64,000 nt of DNA. It comes from Bacteroidia bacterium (GTDB taxonomy: Bacteria > Bacteroidota > Bacteroidia > J057 > JADKCL01). The translations under genes and the position numbers were made by a program. The stretch spans positions 310,001 through 374,000 of the forward strand of contig JACJYV010000008.1 in the NCBI GenBank assembly GCA_020635905.1. Reading direction: 5' to 3'. Under the pieces are notes generated by a model. It was not told the origin of the DNA, did no database searches, and worked only from the letters and a program-made list of their open reading frames with translations. Shown here one piece after another: positions 1 to 7,394 of this stretch. The first letter of the stretch is position 1. Each line of letters begins with the position of its first letter.

Positions 1-450
1 GTTGATGAGTTCCGTGGAGGCAAATTCGATCAAACGGTACTGAAAACTCTGAAATCCGCTGGCCGGGGTCAGGGTATTGCGGAATTTGAGGTACTGATCC
101 ACACCCATGCCTTCGCCCATGATGTTGAAAGAGGAGGCCAGCATGTCGAAATAGCGGCTGATGCGGTCGAGTTTGGTGGCGAAAAAATCGGTAGCCAGGG
201 TTTCCGCGGAGGCCACCTGCTCGATCTCCCAGAGGATCATTTTGAAGAGCAACTCGTTGATCTGGTGGTACATGATGAAGACCATCTCATCGGGCTGATC
301 CGTGCGGGGAATCTGCAGATTGAGAAGGGCATCCGTGTGGATATAATCCCAATAGGTGATGGGTTTGGCGTATAAAAGTCCTTCCAGGTGCACATTGAGG
401 TCCTGGCCAATGCCTTTGAATTTATCTTCGAGTTGCTGGTAAATGTCCAT
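1..450 (-). CDS. kynA: tryptophan 2,3-dioxygenase, N-terminal 150 residues (runs off the window)
   Basis: The minus-strand frame is open from an ATG at 448-450 to the window edge, so only the first 150 residues are present. They contain YWDYIHTDALL, HQINELLFKMILWEI and FRNTLTPASGFQSFQYR, which match the haem-dependent tryptophan 2,3-dioxygenase signature; the PASGFQSxQ block is particularly diagnostic. The enzyme opens the indole ring of L-tryptophan to give N-formylkynurenine, the first step of the kynurenine pathway, in the cytoplasm. The C-terminal part, with the rest of the haem pocket, lies outside the window. No other kynurenine-pathway gene is visible here. The start fits the family because little sequence normally precedes the first conserved block. 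Confidence 0.93.
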   Translation of the reverse strand, partial: MDIYQQLEDKFKGIGQDLNVHLEGLLYAKPITYWDYIHTDALLNLQIPRTDQPDEMVFIMYHQINELLFKMILWEIEQVASAETLATDFFATKLDRISRYFDMLASSFNIMGEGMGVDQYLKFRNTLTPASGFQSFQYRLIEFASTELIN

Positions 451-545
451 GTCTGGGTTATTTATCTGCTGCGAAGATAGGGGAATTTGAATGGGGATGG
501 GATGACGAATGTCAGTTGGGGGGGATTTTGGATTGAAAGGATTAA

Positions 546-1190
546 CTAATCTTTTGCCCGAAAATCCTGCACCAGATTAATGGCCTGTTTGATCAAATAA
601 GAAGACAATACAGGATTTACCTGAAGATTTTGGTCAATCCTTTCCAAAAGGCTTTCCAACTCAATTATTTTCTCCTCCATTGTGTGGCCTCCAAGAGAGC
701 TGAGATCATTTGCATTGGAATCGGGGTTTAAAGAACGGGGTACTGGCTCCACTTCTTTCTCCAAATCCACCACCAGATTGCGCAAAGACCACATGTCGGG
801 CATACTTTTGGCGCACTGCAGGGTGGGCTCTGGCCCTGGTGGCAAAAAGGCCAAAAGCTGGATAGGATGACTGGAAAGGCGGTCACGGCGCTGGTTGAAG
901 CCATAGGCAAGGTCATGGTTTTCAAACACAGCTTCAAAAGATTCGAGATAGAAAATCCCTTCCCCCTTGGCCAAAATTTCCCTGAAAAAATCCAGACTTT
1001 CCACTTCGCGCATGTCGTAGGCAAAATGCGAGCGCTGAGGAAATCTTTCCTTCAGCAAATTCCTTACTTCCGTGCGAATACTGCCATGGTTGTGCTGGAT
1101 GACGATGAAACGAAAGCGTATTACCTTCAATGCCCGAAATAAAAGGCCCAGTTCTTCCTCATAATAATTTTGAATAGCCAATTCGTTCAC
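546..1190 (-). CDS. STAND-like protein lacking a recognisable Walker A (214 aa)
   Basis: No enzyme family is certain. The centre reads FNQRRDRLSSHPIQLLAFLPP followed by MPDMWSLRNLVVDL. This resembles the core of Bacteroidota STAND/TPR ATPases, where a helix with a paired-Arg motif, a hydrophobic strand and a PDxWSxR box occur in that order. In those proteins a P-loop precedes this region, but here the equivalent N-terminal strand (FIVIQHNHGSIR) has no GxxxxGK[ST]. An inactive STAND-type module is therefore the best guess. The last 45 residues are helical (MEEKIIELESLLERIDQNL). A 42-codon ORF sits 60 bp upstream on the same strand and may be co-transcribed. Family resemblance is read by eye and moderate. 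Confidence 0.6.
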   Translation of the reverse strand: MNELAIQNYYEEELGLLFRALKVIRFRFIVIQHNHGSIRTEVRNLLKERFPQRSHFAYDMREVESLDFFREILAKGEGIFYLESFEAVFENHDLAYGFNQRRDRLSSHPIQLLAFLPPGPEPTLQCAKSMPDMWSLRNLVVDLEKEVEPVPRSLNPDSNANDLSSLGGHTMEEKIIELESLLERIDQNLQVNPVLSSYLIKQAINLVQDFRAKD

Positions 1191-1250
1191 GATAAACTAA
1201 TTTTCTTTGGCTTAGGACTCCTCCCTAAATTTATTGCTCCACGAAATTAA

Positions 1251-1379
1251 CTAAATGATTCGCTCTTCAAATTCCCCTCTGAGCCCCTGAAAATCAGTGA
1301 AAAAAGCATGATCCGGTCCTACAGGTACATTGAATTGAACTGCCTGATCAATTTCGTCTAATTTGTAGGCACAGCGCAT
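1251..1379 (-). CDS. small ORF (42 aa) upstream of the STAND-like gene
   Basis: ATG at 1377-1379 and TAG at 1251-1253 enclose 42 codons beginning MRCAYKLDEIDQ and ending RGEFEERII. It contains the compact block VPVGPDHAFFTDF. A perfect TAnnTTTG -7 box (TAACTTTG on the minus strand, 1393-1400) lies about 14 bp upstream of the ATG, which supports transcription. The stop is 60 bp before the 214-aa STAND-like gene on the same strand, so the two probably form one unit. I do not recognise the family. It could be a short partner peptide or the remnant of a longer N-terminal domain. Confidence 0.45.
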   Translation of the reverse strand: MRCAYKLDEIDQAVQFNVPVGPDHAFFTDFQGLRGEFEERII

Positions 1380-1392
1380 AATACTCTTTTTC

Positions 1393-1400
1393 CAAAGTTA
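1393..1400 (-). promoter_or_regulatory. candidate -7 box TAACTTTG
   Basis: On the minus strand this matches the Bacteroidota primary sigma factor -7 consensus TAnnTTTG exactly. It lies about 14 bp upstream of the 42-codon ORF. No well-spaced -33 TTTG was found, so only the -7 element is supported. Confidence 0.4.
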
Positions 1401-1436
1401 AGAATTCCTGTCAAACCTTTGGTTTTCCTCCAATAA

Positions 1437-1470
1437 AAAACGGCTTCGCCGTTTTCGACGAAGCCGTTTT
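1437..1470 (-). terminator. Rho-independent terminator after the Spo0M-like gene
   Basis: AAAACGGCTTCG at 1437-1448 and CGAAGCCGTTTT at 1459-1470 form a perfect 12-bp stem with a 10-nt loop. Read on the minus strand the stem is followed by a T-rich run, 20 bp after the stop of the Spo0M-like gene. The flanking A/T tracts also make it plausible for the opposite strand. Confidence 0.85.
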
Positions 1471-1490
1471 GGGATTGCAGGTGCAACCTG

Positions 1491-1961
1491 TTACACCATC
1501 CGGATTTCTTTTTTGTCGGAAGGATCGAGGGCAGCGGCGGCTACGTCAACGTCAGCTTCCACGAAGTAGGCTGATTTTTCGTTGGAAGCAAATTTGCCGA
1601 GTTTGCCCAGGGTGCCCAGAGCGCCACCTTTTTCAGCCAGTTCGTCGTTATTGCTTTTGAGGATCTCAAAATTAACGGTGAAAGGCACTTCTTTGGTTTC
1701 CCCGGTTTTGATGGGGAATACGTCGCTCATTTTGACGGAACCCAGAGTGAAGGTTTTGGTTTTCTTGTCGTCACCACGTCCGGTGGTGTACTCTTCCAAT
1801 ACCTTGATCTCAATTTCTTTGATTTCCTGGTCACTTTTGGTGGTCAGAATTACAGTTCCTGAAATTACACCAGAAGCTTTCTCAACCTGGCCAGGTACTT
1901 TAAGTTCAACTTTCACTCCGCCGATGCCGAGCTTGTTCTTTATTTTGTCAAAAAATCCCAT
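1491..1961 (-). CDS. Spo0M-like arrestin-fold protein (156 aa)
   Basis: The protein starts MGFFDKIKNKLGIGG and continues with GVKVELKVPGQVEKASG and a central GTVILTTKSDQEIKEIEIKV. This matches the Spo0M (sporulation-control) family, beta-sandwich proteins related to arrestins. In non-sporulating Bacteroidota these are cytoplasmic proteins of unknown role. The ATG at 1961 was chosen over an in-frame one 15 codons upstream because the conserved family N-terminus starts here. Spo0M proteins of Bacillus are longer (about 258 aa), so this is a single-module form. The gene is monocistronic with a strong terminator. Confidence 0.75.
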   Translation of the reverse strand: MGFFDKIKNKLGIGGVKVELKVPGQVEKASGVISGTVILTTKSDQEIKEIEIKVLEEYTTGRGDDKKTKTFTLGSVKMSDVFPIKTGETKEVPFTVNFEILKSNNDELAEKGGALGTLGKLGKFASNEKSAYFVEADVDVAAAALDPSDKKEIRMV

Positions 1962-2082
1962 GGTTATTTGTGTTTTTTGGGGGTTGTTGAAAAATTTAAC
2001 GGCCAAAAGTAAGCATTTTTTATTCCGAAACCCGAAAGATCAGGAAATTTCTTATGCACAAAAATAAGATGTTTTCCCCCAA

Positions 2083-3363
2083 TCAACGGATCACTACCTT
2101 TTGCACCAGCCGCAGACCCCCGGCCTTCAGCACCAGCAGGTAAATTCCTGCCTCCCACGGAGTCTTTGACAGGGCAAGTTCATGGCTTCCAGCCCCAAGA
2201 AAAAAGTTTTCCGAATGGATTATCCGCCCTTTCAGGTCGGTGATCTGAACCAGATGATCTCCCGAAATCCGGGTTTGCAGCGCCATTCTGATCGGTTTTC
2301 CGGCCGGAACGGGGTGAGAAAAGATTTCCAGCTGCAGTTCTGAAGCCCCTTCCCGACCCACTTCCACCACCCTGCTTTTCAGGGATTTACCATCCTCCAG
2401 GCTCATTTCTACCTGATACCAGGCTTTTCCGGGTCCGTCCTGAAAGGTGCGTTCGAAGCCGGGAAGTGAAGTGAGTTCGGCAAATGAAACTCCATCCAGA
2501 GATTTGAAAATGCGCACCTTATGCACCGGGCGGCTGGCCTGGGCCTCCCATTCGATGCGGTTTCCATCAGCCAGAGCCATCCCACGCAATTGCAGATCGC
2601 CCGCTTCGAGCGCCGTCTGGCCGGTTACGGCCAGCTCATCCACTGCAAAGGAAGGGTCCGTACCCAGGTTATCCCCGTTATTGACCCAGTTGAAGCCGAT
2701 TTTTACATTGGGATTGAAGTCTGCCGAGGCAGGCAGATTTACGGTATTGGTGGTCCATTTGCCCTGACGGAGGGAGCTGCAAGGGGCAGAAGTGGGAGCG
2801 CAGCAGCCAAAAAAGCAATCCAGAAAGCTGCAACAGCAAAGGGAGGTCGGGCCAGTGCCCAGGGTGGTCCAACTGGCGCCGCCATTGGAACTGTACTCCA
2901 GGGTATGAAAATCGTTGCCCGGATCTCCAAAAGCGATATAATTATAGGTGAGCTGAATCTGGTTGAATCCCGAGCAATCCACCGTGGGCGACTGGACCCG
3001 GCGATGGGTGATGGTGGTGGCGTCTGAGGCGTCGTAGGCGGCGCCGCAATCTCCCGAAGGGCATAATCCGCCGGGGGAACCCGCCACAGAACCCAGATGC
3101 AGGGTTGCATTGGCGCCACAACCCGCACCGCAGGTGCCGGGGGCCTGCCCGTTTTCCGAGCAGGATACAAACCATTGGTTGGCAAAACCGCCATTTGCAC
3201 CCGTGGAGGCCACGGTCCAGCCATTATAGCCGTTGGCCAGACAGAGCGAGGTGCAGCCGTTATTGAAATTGTCGGTAAAAAGATTGACCTGGGCAAAAGC
3301 GATCTGAGCAAACAAAATACCCGCCAGGGCTAATAAGGCGGCGAAGCGCTGGTAAAATCTCAT
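2083..3363 (-). CDS. secreted T9SS cargo protein, Cys-rich MAM/jelly-roll-like ectodomain (426 aa)
   Basis: A signal peptide (MRFYQRFAALLALAGILF..., cleavage after AQIAFAQ) is followed by LFTDNFNNG, Cys pairs (CTSLCL, CGAGCG, CCCSFLDCFFGCC) and a terminal beta-sandwich region ending DLKGRIIHSENF...GIYLLVLKAGG...QKVVIR. That ending is the classic Por secretion sorting domain (type A) that directs export through T9SS. The ectodomain has the spacing of a MAM/concanavalin-like sandwich (TVDCSGFNQIQLTYNY, FHTLEYSSNGGASWTTL, NVKIGFNWVNNGDN, FAVDELAVTG) seen in many Bacteroidota adhesins and peptidases. No catalytic domain is visible. The ATG at 3363 is preferred because the signal peptide begins there. 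An extracellular binding role is inference. Confidence 0.82.
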   Translation of the reverse strand: MRFYQRFAALLALAGILFAQIAFAQVNLFTDNFNNGCTSLCLANGYNGWTVASTGANGGFANQWFVSCSENGQAPGTCGAGCGANATLHLGSVAGSPGGLCPSGDCGAAYDASDATTITHRRVQSPTVDCSGFNQIQLTYNYIAFGDPGNDFHTLEYSSNGGASWTTLGTGPTSLCCCSFLDCFFGCCAPTSAPCSSLRQGKWTTNTVNLPASADFNPNVKIGFNWVNNGDNLGTDPSFAVDELAVTGQTALEAGDLQLRGMALADGNRIEWEAQASRPVHKVRIFKSLDGVSFAELTSLPGFERTFQDGPGKAWYQVEMSLEDGKSLKSRVVEVGREGASELQLEIFSHPVPAGKPIRMALQTRISGDHLVQITDLKGRIIHSENFFLGAGSHELALSKTPWEAGIYLLVLKAGGLRLVQKVVIR

Positions 3364-3523
3364 TTCTACATTCCGTTGTGTGACATTATTCCAATCTGTA
3401 AAGTCACGATTCACACAAGCAGATGCAAACTCAGAACTTCCAAAAAACAGGTTTAATGCCGCTCAACTTGTGTGAAAAATTAGCTCAGGAAACTCCAAAA
3501 ATACACTTCCAGAATTTCAAATA

Positions 3524-3961
3524 TTAGGGAACCACATTAAACTGAACGCCTGAAAGGGACCACTTGACAGTCAAAGTACTGCTGGTGGTAGAACCATAAC
3601 CGTATAAATATTTCAGATCGTAAGAACCAGCTGGCAACCAAATTGGAAAATCTGAAAGTACACCAGAGGTGGAATAATTGGGGTAAATCCATTTATCATT
3701 GATGAAAAAATCAAAGTAGCTCAGGGCATTTAAGGGCCGGGGGACTGTGCTCGAAAGGTAGCCAGACTGAATGGATTCGATTTTCAGAACCTTCCCGGCA
3801 GGGACAACCAAAGTGCTGTTTCCCACGGTGTTAAAATAAGCAGTATTGGGTGGAATGGTGATTGAGTACTCTTCAAAAAGAACCTGATCAAAAGACAGGC
3901 TTTGGGCATTGGCAAAGGTAGAAAGGCAGGCAAGGAGGATTACAAACAGAATCTTTTTCAT
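3524..3961 (-). CDS. small secreted protein of the 'FNVVP' pair (145 aa)
   Basis: The signal peptide (MKKILFVILLACLSTFANAQ) is followed by about 125 residues of predicted beta structure with no cysteines and no T9SS sorting domain. It is a paralogue of the protein at 47248-47685, which is also 145 aa. Both have LxFxQxxx after the signal peptide, VPAGKVxK, a P[IV]WLPxG block and an identical C-terminus FNVVP. Nothing beyond a periplasmic or secreted small beta protein can be claimed. The gene stands alone between convergent and divergent neighbours. Confidence 0.8.
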   Translation of the reverse strand: MKKILFVILLACLSTFANAQSLSFDQVLFEEYSITIPPNTAYFNTVGNSTLVVPAGKVLKIESIQSGYLSSTVPRPLNALSYFDFFINDKWIYPNYSTSGVLSDFPIWLPAGSYDLKYLYGYGSTTSSTLTVKWSLSGVQFNVVP

Positions 3962-4084
3962 ATCGGGTTATCTAAGGGGGCGAAATTACACCAAAATCTC
4001 CCGAAAATCCCTATAATCCGTTAATAAAAACAGGTCCAGTCCCTATTTTGTAATACAAATTCCCATTTTTCGTTCCATAATATT

Positions 4085-4092
4085 TATATTTG
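4085..4092 (+). promoter_or_regulatory. candidate -7 box TATATTTG
   Basis: This is an exact TAnnTTTG match ending 23 bp before the ATG at 4116, in an AT-rich divergent intergenic region. It predicts a short leader for the two-gene unit that follows. The -33 element is not clear. Confidence 0.45.
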
Positions 4093-4115
4093 AAACACAA
4101 AATAGCCGATCAATT

Positions 4116-4664
4116 ATGATTGAAGCTCAATTTCAAAATCTTCACCTGACAGAAAAACCTTTTGACCTTGCAGATGGATTAAGGAAACTTGACAATGCCA
4201 TTTCAGTTATTTTTAAAATCCTTTTATTTCCATTAATCCTTCCCATTCTGTTGCTTCTCTGGGTTTTTGCAATTGTTCCTTTGGGACTTAAATTAAGATC
4301 ATTAAATAAATGGATAGAAGGAGAGTTAGATCAAATCAGAAACCCAGGCACCCCTTTTGAGAAATTGAATTTTAAGGAAACGAAAGACCTTCACACGGAA
4401 GCAAAGTCTTTTCTTAATAAATATCAGGATTTAATCAATTCCCAGGATCTTGGCTCAAATCCATTCCTTTACCCCTTAGGTTCCGAAATCAAAAGATTTT
4501 CCATGCATTTTGGCCATTTCGAAGAAGTCTTGGGCAAAAAATTGTTTATTCAATCTGAAGAGTCCCCTTTCTCTCACCAACAAATAAGAGAACTTTCTGA
4601 TTTCTTTGGGCCAGAGGAAGATTATGACGAGGACACCTTTGATCAGTTAAACCTGAATGGCTGA
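4116..4664 (+). CDS. membrane protein coupled to a PemK-like toxin (182 aa)
   Basis: The protein has a cytoplasmic N-terminus, a strongly hydrophobic segment at about residues 30-57 (VIFKILLFPLILPILLLLWV...), then a soluble helical domain and an acidic C-terminal tail (FGPEEDYDEDTF). I do not recognise the family. Its last 8 bases overlap the start of the next gene (ATGGCTGA), so the two are probably translationally coupled. Because the downstream product resembles a MazF/PemK toxin, this protein occupies the usual antitoxin position, but it has none of the usual AbrB, RHH or Phd features. An antitoxin role is inference from position only. Confidence 0.75.
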   Translation: MIEAQFQNLHLTEKPFDLADGLRKLDNAISVIFKILLFPLILPILLLLWVFAIVPLGLKLRSLNKWIEGELDQIRNPGTPFEKLNFKETKDLHTEAKSFLNKYQDLINSQDLGSNPFLYPLGSEIKRFSMHFGHFEEVLGKKLFIQSEESPFSHQQIRELSDFFGPEEDYDEDTFDQLNLNG

Positions 4665-4971
4665 TTGTACTGTTGCTGATGTTGTGAACGTAATGTTCCC
4701 CAAACAGGAAGCGCCCACTGAATTTACCTTCAGACCTGCGATTGTGGTGGAAGACTTTGGAGATTCCGTGGATTTAGTATTTATGACGAAAAATGCAGGT
4801 CAAATTACCCGTTATCCTGGCTCATTTATCGTAACCAAAGATTCCTCAGACGGAATTGAAATGGGCCTTGCCTTCGATCCTGCCACAATTTCAAAAAGAT
4901 TCATCCATTCTAAAAGGGGAACCTGTCCGGATGAAATCATGAAAAAGGTGGAAGATCAATATTTCAAATGA
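4657..4971 (+). CDS. PemK/MazF-like protein (104 aa)
   Basis: The order TVADVVNVMFP, then FRPAIVVEDFGDSVDLVFMT, then a basic segment DPATISKRFIHSKRG follows the MazF/PemK fold (GDVVxVxFP, RPAxVV, VxxP-type segment). The conserved Arg of RPAIV is present at residue 26. MazF-family toxins are sequence-specific endoribonucleases that cleave mRNA. The length matches the family (100-120 aa). The start ATG overlaps the stop of the membrane-protein gene, which suggests strict co-expression. The family has many diverged or non-toxic members, so activity is uncertain. Confidence 0.6.
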   Translation: MADCTVADVVNVMFPKQEAPTEFTFRPAIVVEDFGDSVDLVFMTKNAGQITRYPGSFIVTKDSSDGIEMGLAFDPATISKRFIHSKRGTCPDEIMKKVEDQYFK

Positions 4972-5155
4972 CTTCCGAATTACAAAGAATCAATCCTTCG
5001 ATATTTCTTCCTTTAAGCGGTTGGTGCTCGTCGGACACCCGGAAGAAGTAATTTTGAACTTTACCCAAAAGAAATTTCCCATTAATCTCCCTCGCTAACC
5101 ATGATTGCAACGAGTCATAAAACCAATCCCAGGAACCATCCGTGCCTGTTCACCT

Positions 5156-6175
5156 TCAGAATCTGATAAATTTCTCCCGCATGCGATGGGTGGTCACATC
5201 CGTAACCTCCAGGATATAAGTCCCTTTGGCCAAACCAGAAATATCCAGATCCAACTGGTGTTCACCCCTGACATCCATTACGGATTTTCCGGTCAGGTCA
5301 AAAACTTCGTAGTTTATTTTACCCAAAAAACCCCGGGCCTCAATCCGCATCCTTTGGTTGGCAGGGTTGGGTGAAAGGGTCAATTGATGCTGATTTCCGG
5401 CAGGAAGTCCCCCGTTATTGGTGGTGCTTTGCCAAATATTGAAGAGGCTTTGCAGGGAATCAATGGGCTCAATGCCAGAACTGGGCGCAGTTTTGACGGT
5501 CAGGAGCAGGGAAGGTTGTCCATCGGGATCGGTGGGTTGGGCTACTTTGAGGAAGGAAAAATGACTGGAAGTGCCAAAGGAGGCACAGCGGGTGTCGGCC
5601 CCGACCACATTGGCACCCTGCAGGGCGGCCATGAGTTTGGTGGCCAGGTTGCCCGGGGTGTTGAGGAAATTATACTCCATGGAATCCAGAATGGCGGCCC
5701 CCAGGAGGATATTACCCTGAATCGAGTAATTGGGTCCCACCCGGTGCCCGTGCCAGGGATCCGTATTGGTGCCCGTATGGGCCGCCGCGGAGGGCGACCA
5801 GGAAGAATCGAGGCGTACCACGCCGTATTGCCGCTTGGTGGAATCGCCCTGGATGTCATTGGCGATCAGCCATGCGATGATCTGCGACGGATTGTCGCCC
5901 GCCAGCATGCGCATACGCGCATTGGACTGATTCTGGGCCAGATAATATGCCTGAGAGTTGATGGCCCCAATGCCCGGAAACAAATCCCCCAGAAAATCGG
6001 CCGGCAGCCCGGTGGGCAGCAGATTGACACAGGATGCGCCTGCGCTGCCTACTTCGCCTGTCACGGAATCGACCGCCACAATGGAAAAGGTATCCTGGGC
6101 AGGCAAAAACATGGGGCCAAAGGCCAGCAGGATGGCCAGCAAGGTGGAATTAAGGGCAGAAATGGGTCTTTTCAT
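5156..6175 (-). CDS. secreted DUF1028 (Ntn-hydrolase-like) protein with T9SS sorting domain (339 aa)
   Basis: After a signal peptide ending FLPAQD the mature protein begins TFSIVAVDSVTGEVGSAGASC, the hallmark start of DUF1028. These are Ntn-hydrolase-fold proteins in which the first Thr/Ser of TFSI is a candidate nucleophile. Further family blocks are PGIGAINSQAYY, NDIQGDSTKRQYGVV and NYSIQGNIL. Residues from about 262 to the end (LTLSPNPANQRMRIEA ... DLTGKSVMDV ... GTYILEVTD) form a type A T9SS sorting domain. The protein is therefore likely secreted or surface-attached. DUF1028 substrates are not established. The gene is transcribed away from the repeat region at 6.3 kb. Confidence 0.88.
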   Translation of the reverse strand: MKRPISALNSTLLAILLAFGPMFLPAQDTFSIVAVDSVTGEVGSAGASCVNLLPTGLPADFLGDLFPGIGAINSQAYYLAQNQSNARMRMLAGDNPSQIIAWLIANDIQGDSTKRQYGVVRLDSSWSPSAAAHTGTNTDPWHGHRVGPNYSIQGNILLGAAILDSMEYNFLNTPGNLATKLMAALQGANVVGADTRCASFGTSSHFSFLKVAQPTDPDGQPSLLLTVKTAPSSGIEPIDSLQSLFNIWQSTTNNGGLPAGNQHQLTLSPNPANQRMRIEARGFLGKINYEVFDLTGKSVMDVRGEHQLDLDISGLAKGTYILEVTDVTTHRMREKFIRF

Positions 6176-6284
6176 GGGCGGGACGTTTTCTGTGGGTCAG
6201 GGATCAATTTACCCATTTCCCGGGAAAAATTCTGATGGGAACTTTAAAAACTGAGTCCTTTATGAATATCCTTTGCGGGAGGAA

Positions 6285-6540
6285 ATGTATCGCAATGGAA
6301 TGTATCGCAAAGTGCGCCAAGATTTTTGGACCCTCCCGAACGCTTTCGGGATTACGTGGGTTTGGGTGGCAAAGAACGCTAAGCAAGCCTTTTTAAATAC
6401 GGTTTGTCTTTGGGTACCGAACGCTTTCGGTATTTGCTCCCTTCAACCCACAAAACGCGGAAAACAACCCCTTTGCGCCCTTTGCGTGACCTCACACATC
6501 AATGGAAAACAACCCCTTTGCGCCTTTGCGATACCCCACA
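6285..6540 (+). repeat. intergenic repeat family, copy A, with two 18-bp palindromes
   Basis: This gene-free stretch shares its whole architecture with 9929-10155 and, inverted, 19972-20165: GCAAAG.GCGCCAAG, a palindrome TCCCGAACGCTTTCGGGA (6334-6351) followed by TTACGT, then TACCGAACGCTTTCGGTA (6415-6432), then CTCCCTTCAACCCAC and AACAACCCCTTTGCG. The final block is duplicated in tandem inside this copy (about 6459-6485 and 6502-6527). It fills most of the 386-bp gap between the DUF1028 and usp genes and encodes no credible protein. Confidence 0.8.
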
Positions 6541-6561
6541 CAACCATTAACCATCAAAGAC

Positions 6562-7287
6562 TCACGAAAAGAGCACCGGCACATTTCCCTCCCCGTGGGC
6601 CTCCTCCCGCAGGGGCAGGATGCGCAGATCGGGCAGGAGACCGTTGGTGACGTAGGGCTTCACATCCAGGTAATGGGTGCTGCCATTTTCGCCCAGTTTC
6701 AGGGATAATATTTCTGATTTGCCGGGTATGGTGGGGTAGTAAAATCCCGGGGAGAATTGCTGATTGAGGAATTGAATGAAATCCAGTGATTTTTTGGAAC
6801 AAGAGGTAACCAGGCCAGCTTCCATGAAAACCCCCTTGAAAGGATGAAAATCCAATTTCTCGGGCACCACCAGCACAGGCACAGGCTGGGTTTCTGCAAA
6901 AACCTCGCGGATGCTTTCCTTAAAATTTCTGGCCGGACGTTTTTCTCCCACAATCATCACATCCACTTCATTTTCAACCAGATACCTTTTCACCGGGCGA
7001 TAGGGACGTCCCACCATGGTCACACCTTCAAAATCAAAATCTTCCCCTTTGACCAACGGGGGAAGCAGTTCCAGCAACTGTTCCAGTTCATCCTGGGCCT
7101 GCTTTTTGAGCAGGTCGTGTTGCTTTACAATCTGGGAGGCAGAGGAAACGGGGATCTGGTAGGTATTGAGCAGGCAAAAGGTGCAACTCTCCCCCCTGAA
7201 AAGTTCGATCGCGAAGCGAAGGGTCTTTTCGGGCTGAAAAGAGAGGTGGGTAGGAATTAGGATTTTTTTCTTTTTTGAAAACATCAA
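6562..7287 (-). CDS. universal stress protein family (241 aa)
   Basis: The N-terminus KKKKILIPTHLSFQPEKTLRFA is the usual beta1-alpha1 of a Usp domain, and VDVMIVGEKRP matches the nucleotide-loop region. Residues after about 145 form a second, degenerate half. Usp proteins are cytoplasmic nucleotide-binding folds expressed under stress, hypoxia or stationary phase. A 16-bp Crp/Fnr-like palindrome lies 62 bp upstream, directly downstream of the REC-Crp regulator gene, so the neighbouring two-component system is a plausible regulator. The protein has an extended tail (HYLDVKPYVTNGLLPDL) that I cannot assign. Confidence 0.82.
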   Translation of the reverse strand: MMFSKKKKILIPTHLSFQPEKTLRFAIELFRGESCTFCLLNTYQIPVSSASQIVKQHDLLKKQAQDELEQLLELLPPLVKGEDFDFEGVTMVGRPYRPVKRYLVENEVDVMIVGEKRPARNFKESIREVFAETQPVPVLVVPEKLDFHPFKGVFMEAGLVTSCSKKSLDFIQFLNQQFSPGFYYPTIPGKSEILSLKLGENGSTHYLDVKPYVTNGLLPDLRILPLREEAHGEGNVPVLFS

Positions 7288-7348
7288 AGCCTGACAAATC
7301 CCACTTTAGGGAACTGTGCACAAGTTGATGAATTCCCCGAATTCCGTA

Positions 7349-7364
7349 AATGACCTAAGTCATT
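7349..7364. promoter_or_regulatory. Crp/Fnr-like operator upstream of usp
   Basis: AATGAC-CTAA-GTCATT has perfect 6-bp inverted arms around a 4-bp spacer, the same architecture as Crp/Fnr family sites (TTGAT-N4-ATCAA type). It sits 62 bp upstream of the usp start and 31 bp beyond the stop of the REC-Crp gene. Binding by that regulator is inferred from proximity and symmetry. Confidence 0.5.
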
Positions 7365-7394
7365 ATTGGCATTTCCCGGCGATTTAACCCGTTT

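Noticed and set aside
4964..5149. A minus-strand open frame without start codon (DWFYDSLQSWLAREINGK... to TGA at 4964)
   Set aside because: It looks protein-like but has no ATG, overlaps the end of the PemK-like gene and shows no family; it is at best a relic, so it is not listed as a gene.
5384..6235. 283-codon plus-strand open frame opposite the DUF1028 gene
   Set aside because: A shadow of a well-supported gene, with glycine/arginine-rich low-complexity translation.
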